DNA from: JAGOMX01 sp041738135
GTDB taxonomy: Bacteria; Pseudomonadota; Alphaproteobacteria; JAGOMX01
DNA: 64,000 nt
Reading direction: 5' to 3'
NCBI GenBank assembly: GCA_041738135.1
Contig: JBGSQK010000017.1
Coordinates: 23,021-87,020, forward strand
The notes under the pieces were generated by a model, which was not told the DNA's origin, made no database searches, and saw only the letters and a list, made by a program, of their open reading frames with translations. A program made the translations under genes and the position numbers. Positions 17,484-27,347 of the stretch are shown one piece after another; the first letter of the stretch is position 1, and each line of letters begins with the position of its first letter.

Positions 17484-18815
17484 ATGCAACAAAAACTGAC
17501 ACTAGCCTTTATAGGGTTTGCCCTACTACCGTTGTTTATTGTGTTACAGTGGACCTTGTCTTATATTCACAAGGACCAAACGTTTAATCAAGCCGCGGAC
17601 ACATCTCGTATCATTAAAACCCAATTAGCACAGCACGTGCGCGAGCGAGTGCGGGATTTACAGTCTTTTTCCTTGAATCAAATTTTTTGGGAGCATAGCT
17701 TGGAAGAGCCCACAGCCTTCCGTCAAGATTTAGAAAGTTATAGCAATGCTTTACTAACCACACATCCGGAGTACAAACTTGTCCTTATGGTGGACAAAAA
17801 TGGTATTGTACAGGTGGCAAATACGAAGGACTCTCAAGGCCATGAAATCGATACCGGCAATTTGATAGGAAAAAGTTTTGAACGTTCCACTTGGTTTCAA
17901 AAAGCTCTCGCCACGAAAGAAACGTTTATCGAAGCTCCTAAAGAAATGGCGTTTCTCAAAAGCCTATATAAGCAGGATACCCTGAAGGTTGTTCCTGTTG
18001 CCAAATCCATACGCAACGCGGACGACCAGATTACAGGCGTTTGGGCCATATTTACGGATGCCAATTTTATCAATGACATTATGAAAGCTTCCGCAGAAAG
18101 TGTGAATACGCCTGGCTATTTTGGTATTTATGACGGTAATGGAAATGCGGTTGCCGAGTATAATACTTTGGCCGGCAAAGACATGGAACACTATGAGACT
18201 TCAACGGAGCTCGTTAGTTTTGAAGGTCATGATTGGTCCATCAAAAGCCATTTGCAAGAGGATACTCTTCTTGACTACTTACTGTTATACCTCTGGCCCG
18301 TTTGCGCTGCATTTGGGCTGATTATACTTTATGCATTTGTGGTAGCTCGTCGACTGACCATACCTCTTCAACGCCTTGTTCATTCTGCTGAAGTCCTGGC
18401 CAAAGGGAACTTTAGCTTTGGTGTCCCTCATCAGGATCGTCAAGATGAGTATGGGCAGCTGGCAAGGGCGTTGATGGACTTACAACGCATTCGTAGCTCA
18501 ACTAAATCCATAAAAGGTCAGACAGCAAAACCTGCAAATCAAGTACAAGTTGCTTCGCAAAAGATCGAAGACACAGTGCAGCTGATCACAGGCCTGTCGG
18601 CTCAAGCCAATATGCTTGCCCTGAATGCCTCCATGGAAGCGGTCAAAGCACATCATCTGGATGAAGTGGCAGAAAAAGCGAACGAGCTGGCCCAACGAAC
18701 TTCATACAACAGCCAAGAACTGCTTAAAAAGCTTAATGAGATTAAATTGGTTTGTGATGAAATACAAAATGGCAATGGTGTGGATAAAAAGCTTTCTAAG
18801 AATCAACCTTCTTAA
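17484..18815 (+). CDS. membrane Cache-HAMP sensor with an abbreviated chemoreceptor-like tail
   Basis: About 443 residues from the Met at 17484. A TM helix is followed by a large periplasmic domain of dCache type (YKLVLMVDKNGIVQVANT, STWFQKAL, GVWAIFTDANFI). A second TM helix and a HAMP domain (RRLTIPLQRLVHSAEVLAKG) come next. The cytoplasmic tail is only about 110 residues. It contains SAQANMLALNASMEAVKA, close to the chemoreceptor tip, but the following GFAVVADEVR-type segment is shortened and the long methylation helices are missing. It may signal without CheA coupling. It overlaps the copper ATPase gene convergently by 20 nt. Confidence 0.8.
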   Translation: MQQKLTLAFIGFALLPLFIVLQWTLSYIHKDQTFNQAADTSRIIKTQLAQHVRERVRDLQSFSLNQIFWEHSLEEPTAFRQDLESYSNALLTTHPEYKLVLMVDKNGIVQVANTKDSQGHEIDTGNLIGKSFERSTWFQKALATKETFIEAPKEMAFLKSLYKQDTLKVVPVAKSIRNADDQITGVWAIFTDANFINDIMKASAESVNTPGYFGIYDGNGNAVAEYNTLAGKDMEHYETSTELVSFEGHDWSIKSHLQEDTLLDYLLLYLWPVCAAFGLIILYAFVVARRLTIPLQRLVHSAEVLAKGNFSFGVPHQDRQDEYGQLARALMDLQRIRSSTKSIKGQTAKPANQVQVASQKIEDTVQLITGLSAQANMLALNASMEAVKAHHLDEVAEKANELAQRTSYNSQELLKKLNEIKLVCDEIQNGNGVDKKLSKNQPS

Positions 18816-20784
18816 GCCTGAGCATCTTTGCATTTACAGCACAAATTATAGTACTGACTGACATTAGCACCGCACCAAAAGCAGGACTCAGAACTATACC
18901 CGCAGAATAGAGCGCGCCAGCAGCTAAAGGGATTGCGAACGTATTATACCCAGTGGCCCAAACAAGATTTTGGGCCATCTTACGGTAACTGGCGCGTGAC
19001 AGTTTTACCAATGCCACCACATCCATGGGATTGTTTTTAACCAGTATTATGTCAGCGCTTTCTATGGCCACGTCTGTGCCGCCGCCCATCGCTATTCCCA
19101 CATCAGCTTGCGCCAGCGCCGGGGCATCGTTTATGCCGTCTCCTACCATGGCAACGATCATACCTCTGTTTTGCACATCACGCACACGGATAGCTTTGGC
19201 ACCCGGTAGAACTTCTGCCACATATTCATCCAGACCTATCTCGCCAGCCACCCATTTGGCCACATATTTGTTATCGCCCGTCAGCATCATGCAATGGATG
19301 CCCATTTTCTGGAGCTCTGCAACGGCTTGCATGGACTCAGGGCGAATAATATCCGCAAGAGCGATTGCTCCCACCAGTTCATCTTCCACCACCAGATAAA
19401 CGACGGTTTTACCCTGTTGGCTGAGACCAGAAATTTGAGGGTTTTCTTTATCAAGACCGTTCTCTTGTAAATACCCTGGGCTTACGATTCTCACAGTTTT
19501 CTTCTTTATAAGTCCTTGCGCTCCAACACCTGGGATCGAAAGAAAATCTTTAACTTCTAAAAATTTATCTGTGCCCTTAACAATACCCTTAGCTATGGGA
19601 TGCTCCGAATTCTGCTCCAGGGAACCTGCATAAGAAAGCAGATCATCACGTGAATATTTTTTGTTCAAGCTAATCACATCGGTCACACCGAACTCGCCTT
19701 TGGTTAGTGTTCCCGTTTTATCAAAGATAATGGCCTGGATGTGCCTTGCATCTTCAAAGGCATTACGATTGCGGATCAATAAACCATTGCTGGCAGCAAT
19801 GGATGTGGTAACTGCTACCACCAGAGGGATAGCAAGACCAAGAGCGTGAGGACAAGTGATTATCATAACGGTAACAGCGCGTTCTACAGCATAGGATAGG
19901 TTGTCTGTAGAAATCATCATCCAGACGGAAAACGTTATGACGCCCGCGGACAAAGCTACAATGGTGAGCCAAACTGCTGCTCTGTTGGCCAGGTTTTGTG
20001 TTTCTGACTTACTGGCCTGGGCTCCCTTAACCAGTCTGATAACTCCCGATAGAAAAGCCTCATCACCCACGTGCGATACCTTTATGGTCAGCGAGCCCTC
20101 GTTATTGATAGCGCCACCGATGACCACATCTCCTTCTTTTTTAGTGACCGGTTTCGATTCACCCGTCAGCATAGATTCATTCACCGATGATTGGCCTTTT
20201 ATGACAACACCATCCGCAGGTATATTTTCGCCTGGACGGACCAACAAATGATCACCAGGACGAATTTCATGGAGCCGGATTAAGAAAACCTGACCATCCG
20301 AATGGACAATATGAGCCGTATCGGGCAGCAGTGATGCAAGCTTTTCCAACGCCTTGCCTGCCCCCATCACGGAACGCATTTCAATCCAATGGCCAAGCAA
20401 CATAATATCGATAAGCGTTGCTAGCTCCCAGAAGAAAAGCTCTCCCTTGGCTCCCAATAAGACAGCCGTACTAAAGACATATGCTGTGGTGATGGCAATA
20501 CCAATCAGGGTCATCATACCCGGCGTGCGGCTCTTCATTTCCGTATATAGCCCATACAAAAAAGGCCATCCGCCATAAAAGAAAATAATTGTTGAGATGA
20601 AATAAAGAACCGCCGTTTCGCCTTTAAAGCTGACCAATCCTTCGAGACCAATGATCATCATGAACATAGGGGATAGCAAAAGCGCAGGGATAGTCAATAC
20701 GAGGCTGATCCAAAAACGGATCTGAAAGTCGCGAATCATGTGTGAATGGCCGGTGTGGTGGTGATGTGTACGATCGTTCGTCAT
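18796..20784 (-). CDS. copB: CopB-type heavy-metal P1B ATPase
   Basis: A 662-residue copper or silver exporter. The N-terminus is His-rich (THHHHTGHSH) instead of carrying CXXC metal domains, and the TM metal motif is CPH (311-313); both mark the CopB subgroup. TGES is at 207-210, the phosphorylated Asp355 lies in DKTGTLT, and the hinge is VGDGINDAPALAQ. The start at 20784 is preferred: it begins with the His-rich tail and has GGATAATCT upstream. A longer frame adds 29 unlikely residues. No copper regulator is nearby. Confidence 0.93.
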   Translation of the reverse strand: MTNDRTHHHHTGHSHMIRDFQIRFWISLVLTIPALLLSPMFMMIIGLEGLVSFKGETAVLYFISTIIFFYGGWPFLYGLYTEMKSRTPGMMTLIGIAITTAYVFSTAVLLGAKGELFFWELATLIDIMLLGHWIEMRSVMGAGKALEKLASLLPDTAHIVHSDGQVFLIRLHEIRPGDHLLVRPGENIPADGVVIKGQSSVNESMLTGESKPVTKKEGDVVIGGAINNEGSLTIKVSHVGDEAFLSGVIRLVKGAQASKSETQNLANRAAVWLTIVALSAGVITFSVWMMISTDNLSYAVERAVTVMIITCPHALGLAIPLVVAVTTSIAASNGLLIRNRNAFEDARHIQAIIFDKTGTLTKGEFGVTDVISLNKKYSRDDLLSYAGSLEQNSEHPIAKGIVKGTDKFLEVKDFLSIPGVGAQGLIKKKTVRIVSPGYLQENGLDKENPQISGLSQQGKTVVYLVVEDELVGAIALADIIRPESMQAVAELQKMGIHCMMLTGDNKYVAKWVAGEIGLDEYVAEVLPGAKAIRVRDVQNRGMIVAMVGDGINDAPALAQADVGIAMGGGTDVAIESADIILVKNNPMDVVALVKLSRASYRKMAQNLVWATGYNTFAIPLAAGALYSAGIVLSPAFGAVLMSVSTIICAVNAKMLRLKKVDS

Positions 20785-20917
20785 ATAGATTATCCATATT
20801 CTCTTGTGACTATCATAACATCTAAACATGACGGAGTCGTTAACAGGAATAAATAGAAATTGTATATGCAAACAAAATCGTTGACGTACTGAAATTCTTG
20901 GCTATTATGCGAGTGTT

Positions 20918-21004
20918 GCCCCTGTGGCGGAACTGGTAGACGCGGCAGACTCAAAATCTGTTGATTTTACGATCGTGGGAGTTCGAGTCTCCCCGGGGGC
21001 ACCA
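20918..21004 (+). tRNA. tRNA-Leu (anticodon CAA)
   Basis: A full cloverleaf of 87 nt including an encoded CCA. The acceptor GCCCCTG pairs with CGGGGGC, the anticodon loop is CTCAAAA, a long variable arm is present as expected for Leu, and the T arm contains GTTCGAGTC. Confidence 0.97.
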
Positions 21005-21113
21005 TTTTATCCCGCCAATCCTCATTAATCCAAATCACACTGAATTAAATAGAATTTTCTTGCATAAATATCCTAGCGGGGGTTTGGGGGCGGTAATGAG
21101 CCCCCAATTTAAT

Positions 21114-22421
21114 TTACAATATGAACCTAGACAAATCCGTGTTCTTTACTAGATCACTGACTTTATCCTGCACATATTTCGCATCAATCTTAAACGTGTC
21201 CCCAGGATGATCACTCGCATTAAAGCTGATGTCATCCAAGATGCGCTCCAGAATTGTTTGCAAACGTCTAGCTCCGATATTCTCAACGCTGGCATTTACT
21301 TCTTCTGCAATGGAGGCAATGGCGTCGATTGCATCTTCTGTGAACTCTAAGTTGACTTCTTCCGTTTTCATCAGAGCTACATACTGCTTGATCAAGCTGG
21401 CTTCAGGTTCTGTCAGGATTCTTTTCAGATCGTCTTTGTTGAGAGCTTTAAGCTCCACGCGGATAGGAAGGCGTCCTTGAAGTTCCGGTAACAAATCCGA
21501 TGGCTTTGCCACATGAAATGCACCTGAGGCGATGAACAGGATGTGATCGGTTTTAACAAGACCATGCTTAGTGGAAACCACTGTACCTTCCAGTAAAGGC
21601 AGCAGATCTCTTTGCACGCCTTCTCTGCTCACATCAGCACCCATGCGTTCAGAGCGCGCACAGATCTTATCGATCTCATCCAGGAAGACGATACCGTTCT
21701 GTTCCGCCGACGAGATGGCATCCTTAATGACAGCTTCCTGATCGATAAGGCTATCGCTGATCTCATGTAGCAATACTTTGACCGCATCAGCCACTTGCAT
21801 TTTTTTCTTCTTCATGGGCTTGTTGTAGGATTTACCTAATAAATCACCCAGATTGAACATACCCATTTGTGCTCCAGGCATACCTGGAACTTCAAAAGTG
21901 GGCATGTTCGAGCCCGTGTCTTCTACTTCGATTTCAATTTCTTTGTCATCTAAGTCACCTTCACGGAATTTTTTCCGGAACTTTTGCTTGGTTTCCTCTG
22001 AAGCATTTTCCCCAACCATCACATCAACGATACGATCTTCCACCATGAGTTCTGCTTTGGTGTTTACTTCTTTACGGTGAAAATCTTTGGACTGATTGAT
22101 GGCAATTTCAACCAAATCGCGGATGATCTGCTCCACATCACGGCCCACGTAGCCAACTTCTGTAAACTTGGTGGCTTCAATCTTTAAAAAAGGAGCCTGC
22201 GCGAGCTTAGATAGGCGTCGTGAGATTTCAGTTTTACCGATACCGGTAGGACCAATCATCAGGATGTTCTTAGGGAGCACTTCTTCGCGCATGGTATCGG
22301 TCAATTCCAGACGGCGCCAGCGATTGCGTAAAGCAATAGCAACTGCACGCTTGGCGTCATTTTGTCCGACGATATATCTATCTAACTCAGAAACTATTTC
22401 TCTTGGGGTAAAAGATGTCAT
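21114..22421 (-). CDS. hslU: ATP-dependent protease ATPase subunit HslU
   Basis: AAA+ unfoldase of the HslUV (ClpYQ) protease, 435 residues. Walker A is GPTGIGKTE, Walker B is VFLDEIDKI, and the pore motif region GYVGRDVEQ is present. The I-domain lies in the middle, and the C-terminal LSRFIL tail inserts into HslV. Its ATG overlaps the hslV stop by 1 nt (TAATG), so translation is coupled. Confidence 0.98.
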   Translation of the reverse strand: MTSFTPREIVSELDRYIVGQNDAKRAVAIALRNRWRRLELTDTMREEVLPKNILMIGPTGIGKTEISRRLSKLAQAPFLKIEATKFTEVGYVGRDVEQIIRDLVEIAINQSKDFHRKEVNTKAELMVEDRIVDVMVGENASEETKQKFRKKFREGDLDDKEIEIEVEDTGSNMPTFEVPGMPGAQMGMFNLGDLLGKSYNKPMKKKKMQVADAVKVLLHEISDSLIDQEAVIKDAISSAEQNGIVFLDEIDKICARSERMGADVSREGVQRDLLPLLEGTVVSTKHGLVKTDHILFIASGAFHVAKPSDLLPELQGRLPIRVELKALNKDDLKRILTEPEASLIKQYVALMKTEEVNLEFTEDAIDAIASIAEEVNASVENIGARRLQTILERILDDISFNASDHPGDTFKIDAKYVQDKVSDLVKNTDLSRFIL

Positions 22422-22966
22422 TATAACCTCTCAATGGTAACATTCGTGTTCGTATAAATACAAATATCCGCAGCAATAGCCATGGCCTTTTTAGCTATAT
22501 CTTCCAATGGCATATCTTGGTCTATCAATGCACGAGCCGCAGCCAATGCATATGATCCACCGGATCCAATACCGATAATCCCATCTTCAGGCTCTAGCAC
22601 ATCACCAGTACCGGTAAGGATAAGGGATACATTCTTATCGGCAACGGCCATCATGGCTTCTAGTTTTCTTAAATATCGATCCGTACGCCAATCTTTGGCT
22701 AGTTCCACACATGCTCGAGTCAGCTGGGAAGGGTATTGCTCAAGTTTGGACTCAAGTCTTTCAAACAGGGTAAATGCATCGGCTGTGGCGCCGGCAAATC
22801 CAGCAATAACAGACCCATCGATCAGCCTACGGACTTTCTTTGCTTGATGCTTGATGACCACCGAGCCCATGGTAACTTGACCATCGCCGGCGATAATGAC
22901 TTGATCACCTTTACGTACGCACAGGATTGTGGTGCCATGCCATTGGTTTGCTGATTGATCTGTCAT
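22421..22966 (-). CDS. hslV: ATP-dependent protease peptidase subunit HslV
   Basis: A 181-residue threonine peptidase. The N-terminus is MTDQSANQWHG followed by TTILCVRKG, so an 11-residue propeptide must be cleaved to expose the catalytic Thr12. The GDGQVTMG motif follows. The start at 22966 is chosen because GAGG lies at the right distance. The enzyme forms a two-ring barrel capped by HslU. Confidence 0.97.
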   Translation of the reverse strand: MTDQSANQWHGTTILCVRKGDQVIIAGDGQVTMGSVVIKHQAKKVRRLIDGSVIAGFAGATADAFTLFERLESKLEQYPSQLTRACVELAKDWRTDRYLRKLEAMMAVADKNVSLILTGTGDVLEPEDGIIGIGSGGSYALAAARALIDQDMPLEDIAKKAMAIAADICIYTNTNVTIERL

Positions 22967-23050
22967 ACTATCCTCACTCTTTGCTTGAAATATATCATTG
23001 TTACAGTCTACCATAGCTTAACATTAAATGCCATTTTTTCAGGAGATACC

Positions 23051-23413
23051 ATGCCTTACGACAATAACAACATATTTGCGAAGATCATAAATGGTGAAAT
23101 TCCATGCGATAAAATCTACGAGGATGACTTTGTTTTGGCCTTTAAAGATATTCGACCTAAGGCAAAGGTTCATGTGCTTGTTTTGCCGAAGAATGCTTAT
23201 ATGTCTATCGATGATTTTGGTGAAAATGCTTCTCCCGAAGAAACCAAAGCTTTTTTTCAAGCAGTTTCCAGAATAGCCCGTGATATTGGAGTCGAAGAAA
23301 TGGGGTATAGGGTTATAGCTAATCATAAACCCTATTCAGGACAAGAGGTTTATCATTTTCACTTACATATTCTGGGCGGACAGCCTTTGGGGCCGTTGGT
23401 ATCACCAATCTAA
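23051..23413 (+). CDS. HIT-family nucleotide-binding protein
   Basis: A 120-residue histidine-triad hydrolase or transferase of the Hint type. The active-site motif is HFHLHILGG near the C-terminus, and NIFAKIINGEIPCDKIYED is the usual Hint N-terminus. The start at 23051 follows a perfect AGGAG (23041-23045). It ends in a 4-nt convergent overlap with the EAL gene. Hint proteins cleave purine phosphoramidates; the in vivo substrate is not known. Confidence 0.95.
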   Translation: MPYDNNNIFAKIINGEIPCDKIYEDDFVLAFKDIRPKAKVHVLVLPKNAYMSIDDFGENASPEETKAFFQAVSRIARDIGVEEMGYRVIANHKPYSGQEVYHFHLHILGGQPLGPLVSPI

Positions 23414-25068
23414 AGCGCGTATTTTTTGTCAGAATTGTCCAGCCAGCGTAATAACTGGTCATAGGGCATACCTGCAGAGATTAGATAACCTTGCCCTAAA
23501 TCGCAGCCCATTTGAGCGAGCATTTTAAACTGCTGTTCTGTTTCGATACCTTCTGCAACCACCTTTAGTTTTAGTTGGTGAGCCAAGGAAACAGCGCTCT
23601 GGACGATTGCTTGTGCTGCTGGATTATGTTCCATCTCACTGACGAAAATACGATCGATTTTCAAACCATCAATGGGCAACTGAAAGAGGTATTGTTGACT
23701 TGCCTGTCCCGTTCCAAAGTCATCGATGGATATGGTTATACCCTTTTCACGCAAGTATGTAAGGGTTTTGATGATTTCGGGCATATTTGTGGAAAATGCA
23801 CTTTCCGTCACTTCAATTTCGATGTGAGTCGGGTCTAGATTATGGTGAGCAACCAGCTCGAGTACCTTCTCAATAATGGTTCGATCATGAAAGTTACGTA
23901 AGGAGAAATTGACCGCTAGTTTTAGGTTTTTGCCGGCCGCTTGCCAATTGGCCATGTCTTTAAAAGTACGCTCGAGCATCCATTTGGTAAAGGGGTTGAT
24001 CAACATGGTGCGCTCTGTAAGGGGTATGAATTTACTTGGCTCTATCTCACCTTTTTCTGGATGTGTCCAACGAGCTAGCGCCTCTAAACCATACACTTTG
24101 CCTGTTTTCAATTCAATCTTGGGTTGATAATGTATTTGTAACTCATCATTCTTGATAGCCTCATCCAGCGCCGTCAACAACACCGCATTTTCGCCCGATG
24201 GATCCACAACCGTAAGATCATACTTGGCCAACGACTTGGCCTGCTTTGCCCCGTAATTAATTGCCATCCTCGCTTTACCAAAAAGCCCTGAGAAATTATT
24301 ATCATCTTCTGGAAAACAAGAAATACCAAAGAACTCTTCAACGAAGATTGGGATATTATCAATCATATATGAGGATTTCAGAGCTAATCGACACAGTTTA
24401 ACCACTGCATCAATTCGGGATGAATCCTCCACAAGTATAGTAAAAACAGATGTTTGCACATGACCAATGATTACATCACCAGGTATTCCGTTTTTGAGAT
24501 CAGCCGCAACTCTTCTCAACAATGTATCAACGCGTGCTGGACCGATGGCAATTTCTATCTCATTGATGTTGCGCAAATCGATCAGAATCAGGGCCATGTC
24601 ATTTATGGTCTGAATTTTCTTGTCAAAGATGGTTTCAACACCTAAGAAATTAGGGAGATTACTTATGGGGTTGGTAAGATATTTTTCTTTGATTTCTTTC
24701 AAATAAGCACGAAAAATTGCCGATCCTATGCCTGACACACCGCCTATCAACATGAAAAAGAAGGATCTCGTGATCCAAGAATGAGTGGGTTGCATAATCT
24801 GTTCTTCCACATTCAATGGCATAAAAGGCCCTATCATCAGGCTAGCGAGCAGTCCTACAATCAAGCCGCCGTGTATGGAAAAGAAGAAGCCCGAAAAAAC
24901 GATTGCTACATAAAACAAATGCAAATACGCAAAATAAGTGCCACCCGTATAAAGAACCGCGCTATAAGATATGGCTAAAAGTGAAAGAATCAATGAGATA
25001 AGAATCGCCGACTCAAAAGCTTTTGGATAGAGCCATCTTTCGAATATATCAATGAGCCTGTGGTGCAT
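23410..25068 (-). CDS. membrane-bound EAL-domain cyclic-di-GMP phosphodiesterase with degenerate GGDEF
   Basis: 552 residues. Residues 1-125 hold several TM helices of a MASE-like sensor. Residues about 130-290 are a GGDEF-fold domain, but the active loop reads GHVQTSVFTIL in place of GGDEF, so it should not make c-di-GMP. Residues about 300-545 are an EAL domain with the key motifs YGLEALARW, NFSLRNF, VTESAF, IDDFGTG and VVAEGIET, so phosphodiesterase activity is expected. The GGDEF-like part may bind GTP and regulate the EAL part. Confidence 0.93.
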   Translation of the reverse strand: MHHRLIDIFERWLYPKAFESAILISLILSLLAISYSAVLYTGGTYFAYLHLFYVAIVFSGFFFSIHGGLIVGLLASLMIGPFMPLNVEEQIMQPTHSWITRSFFFMLIGGVSGIGSAIFRAYLKEIKEKYLTNPISNLPNFLGVETIFDKKIQTINDMALILIDLRNINEIEIAIGPARVDTLLRRVAADLKNGIPGDVIIGHVQTSVFTILVEDSSRIDAVVKLCRLALKSSYMIDNIPIFVEEFFGISCFPEDDNNFSGLFGKARMAINYGAKQAKSLAKYDLTVVDPSGENAVLLTALDEAIKNDELQIHYQPKIELKTGKVYGLEALARWTHPEKGEIEPSKFIPLTERTMLINPFTKWMLERTFKDMANWQAAGKNLKLAVNFSLRNFHDRTIIEKVLELVAHHNLDPTHIEIEVTESAFSTNMPEIIKTLTYLREKGITISIDDFGTGQASQQYLFQLPIDGLKIDRIFVSEMEHNPAAQAIVQSAVSLAHQLKLKVVAEGIETEQQFKMLAQMGCDLGQGYLISAGMPYDQLLRWLDNSDKKYAL

Positions 25069-25080
25069 AACTTATTTCTT

Positions 25081-25467
25081 TTAAACGTGGCCTTCAGTAG
25101 TTGACTTTACACTATTTCTCTTTTTAAGGAAACGCATTCTGTTTAACATGATAAATAAGATGGTTCCCAACATAAGAAAGGGCGCGAGCCAAAGAGGATA
25201 TGTGTAAGTTCCTAAAGCAGGCTTTAACAATATTTTTTCACCATAAACAGCTGTAAAATGCTGTCTTATTTCTTCAACCGACTTGCCTGAACCTAACATC
25301 TGTTGGATTTGGTTTTTCATTTCAATAGCCACAGGACTGCTAGATTCATCCAATACCTGCCCTTGGCAACTAGGGCAATAAATGGATTTGGTCAATTGGG
25401 TGAATTCATCATTTGCTACACACGTTCCATGGATCAAAAAGGTTATCAAGAACACTATTCTGTTCAT
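25081..25467 (-). CDS. ccmH: cytochrome c maturation protein CcmH
   Basis: A 128-residue thiol-disulfide component that handles apocytochrome c. It has a signal peptide (ending GTCVA), the redox motif CPSC in SIYCPSCQGQ and a single C-terminal TM helix (TYPLWLAPFLMLGTILF). The start at 25467 overlaps the ccmF stop by 4 nt (ATGA), so it is coupled to ccmF. Only the short CcmH domain is present, without the CcmI/TPR part. Confidence 0.94.
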   Translation of the reverse strand: MNRIVFLITFLIHGTCVANDEFTQLTKSIYCPSCQGQVLDESSSPVAIEMKNQIQQMLGSGKSVEEIRQHFTAVYGEKILLKPALGTYTYPLWLAPFLMLGTILFIMLNRMRFLKKRNSVKSTTEGHV

Positions 25468-27347
25468 TCTGATTTGACTCCCCTTAAAGAAGCTACAAAC
25501 CCAAGAAATCCTGCAAGCACCATAAGTCCTGCGCCAATCCACAACAAACGTATGGCAGGATGCCAATGCAACTTGAGTAACCAACCGTTATGGCTGTCTT
25601 CAGTGCCTAACACCGCATAAATATCTGCCAGGCCGACGGCCTTAATATCTGTCTCAGAAGTGATCATTTCGTGTAAAGGATAGTACCTTTTTTCAGGATT
25701 GAGTTGAATGGATGCCTCTCCTTTTCTAGCTGTAATAAAAGCAGCTTCCCTCTGAAAATAGGGTGCCCGTATCTGATCCACTTTATCTAAAGTCAAATGA
25801 TAGCCGTTAAATTCAATGGCACCAGACTGCTTTATTTCATATACAGATTCGATCTTGTCGAAGGAATCAATAACGGCCCCTGCTATGACGATGGCAATGC
25901 TCAGATGGGCCAATGACATGGCGTAATAGTGCAACGCTATCTGCTTTCTGGCCATTAGTTTGCGCGCCAAATCCAAGATGGTGGCCAAAAAGATACTGAA
26001 ACTAGCAGCAAGAAAGAGGCACGCAATCACAGGCCAACCGGTCTTCACATAGGTTGTTGCAATAAATGCAGCCAACGCAAATGTACCCACATAACTGATG
26101 CTCTTGCTTAAGCGTGCCTGTTGCCATGACACAAAAGGAGACGCCGCCATGAGTATGGTGACCATCAAGAAAAATGGCAGAGTGGTTGTGGAAAAATACG
26201 GTGCCCCAACGGAGATGATTCGACCGGTGGTGATCTGAAGAATCAAAGGATAGACTGTTCCTATAAGCACAATAGCTGCTATGGAAAAAAGCAACAAAGT
26301 GTTTAAAAACAGGAAGGCTTCTCGGGATAAAATGTAAGGTTGCTCAAAAGATTTTTCTGTACGAAACCTGAATAAAGAACGTAGACCATAAAGAGTAAAG
26401 CACACTGCAATCAATGCTAAAAATGAACCCCGCAAAGGATCAACTGCAAATGCGTGCACTGACGAAAGGGCACCGGATCGCACGAGAAATAAACTGAGCA
26501 ATGCCAGAAGGAAAGCCGTAATAGCTAAGAAGGGCGCTGTAAATTTTTGGCTCGAGCTATTTTGGACAACAATTAGCGAATGCAACAAAGCCGTAATGAC
26601 TAGCCATGGCAGCAAAGACAAGTTCTCTACCGGATCCCAAAACCACCAGCCGCCCCAACCTAGTTCATAATAGGCCCACCAACTACCAAGGGCGATGCCA
26701 AGCGTCAAAAAACACCAACAGGCAAGTGTCCAAGTTCTCATCAGTTTAGCCCAGGCCTTATCCAATTGCCCTCTTTGCAAGCCCACACAGGCCAGAGCAA
26801 ACAAAACAGACAGCAATGCCAATCCCGTATAAAGTATGGGTGGGTGAATCGTCAATGCCGGGTCTTCTAGCAAAGGGTTCAACCCCATGCCTTGCTTAGG
26901 AGTCTGATGGAGCTGCACGAAAGGATTTGATATGAGCAATATAAAAAGATGAAAACTCAAGCTAATGGCACCCAAAACTTGCAGAACTCTCATGCGAATG
27001 TTTTGGGGCACTCTTCTTTGCAAACCGAACACAGTCGAAATACTTGTGAGCAAAACCAACCACAACAGCATGGAACCCTCATGATTCCCCCAGACACCGC
27101 TGATTTTATAGAGAAGTTCAGAAGCGCTATGGGAATTAAGGGCTACATTTAAAAACGAGAGGTCAGACGATGCAAATACGTATATGAGATAAAAAAAAGC
27201 ACTGCCGATCATAAAAGCTGTGGCAGCAGCTAGTGTTTCGATGAGTTTGGGCCCCCAAGCTGATCCACTTACTTTTTTTACACTAGGCAGGATAAATTGT
27301 AATAAAGCTAGAAATGAGCTTAAAGAAAGCAGCGCCATGCCAATCAT
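25464..27347 (-). CDS. ccmF: cytochrome c heme lyase subunit CcmF
   Basis: Large 627-residue integral membrane protein that ligates heme to apocytochrome. The heme-handling WWD motif is clear (GWGGWWFWDPVENLSLLPWL). About 14 TM helices and a C-terminal periplasmic loop are visible. Its ATG overlaps the ccmE stop by 4 nt. Confidence 0.97.
   Translation of the reverse strand: MIGMALLSLSSFLALLQFILPSVKKVSGSAWGPKLIETLAAATAFMIGSAFFYLIYVFASSDLSFLNVALNSHSASELLYKISGVWGNHEGSMLLWLVLLTSISTVFGLQRRVPQNIRMRVLQVLGAISLSFHLFILLISNPFVQLHQTPKQGMGLNPLLEDPALTIHPPILYTGLALLSVLFALACVGLQRGQLDKAWAKLMRTWTLACWCFLTLGIALGSWWAYYELGWGGWWFWDPVENLSLLPWLVITALLHSLIVVQNSSSQKFTAPFLAITAFLLALLSLFLVRSGALSSVHAFAVDPLRGSFLALIAVCFTLYGLRSLFRFRTEKSFEQPYILSREAFLFLNTLLLFSIAAIVLIGTVYPLILQITTGRIISVGAPYFSTTTLPFFLMVTILMAASPFVSWQQARLSKSISYVGTFALAAFIATTYVKTGWPVIACLFLAASFSIFLATILDLARKLMARKQIALHYYAMSLAHLSIAIVIAGAVIDSFDKIESVYEIKQSGAIEFNGYHLTLDKVDQIRAPYFQREAAFITARKGEASIQLNPEKRYYPLHEMITSETDIKAVGLADIYAVLGTEDSHNGWLLKLHWHPAIRLLWIGAGLMVLAGFLGFVASLRGVKSE

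Noticed and set aside
20785..20871. 29-residue N-terminal extension of the copper ATPase
   Set aside because: The His-rich start MTNDRTHHHH is typical of CopB and has a GGA-type RBS; the extension has no family-like sequence.
22955..23050. Longer N-terminus for the HIT protein
   Set aside because: A perfect AGGAG sits directly before the ATG at 23051, and the shorter protein starts at the usual family position.
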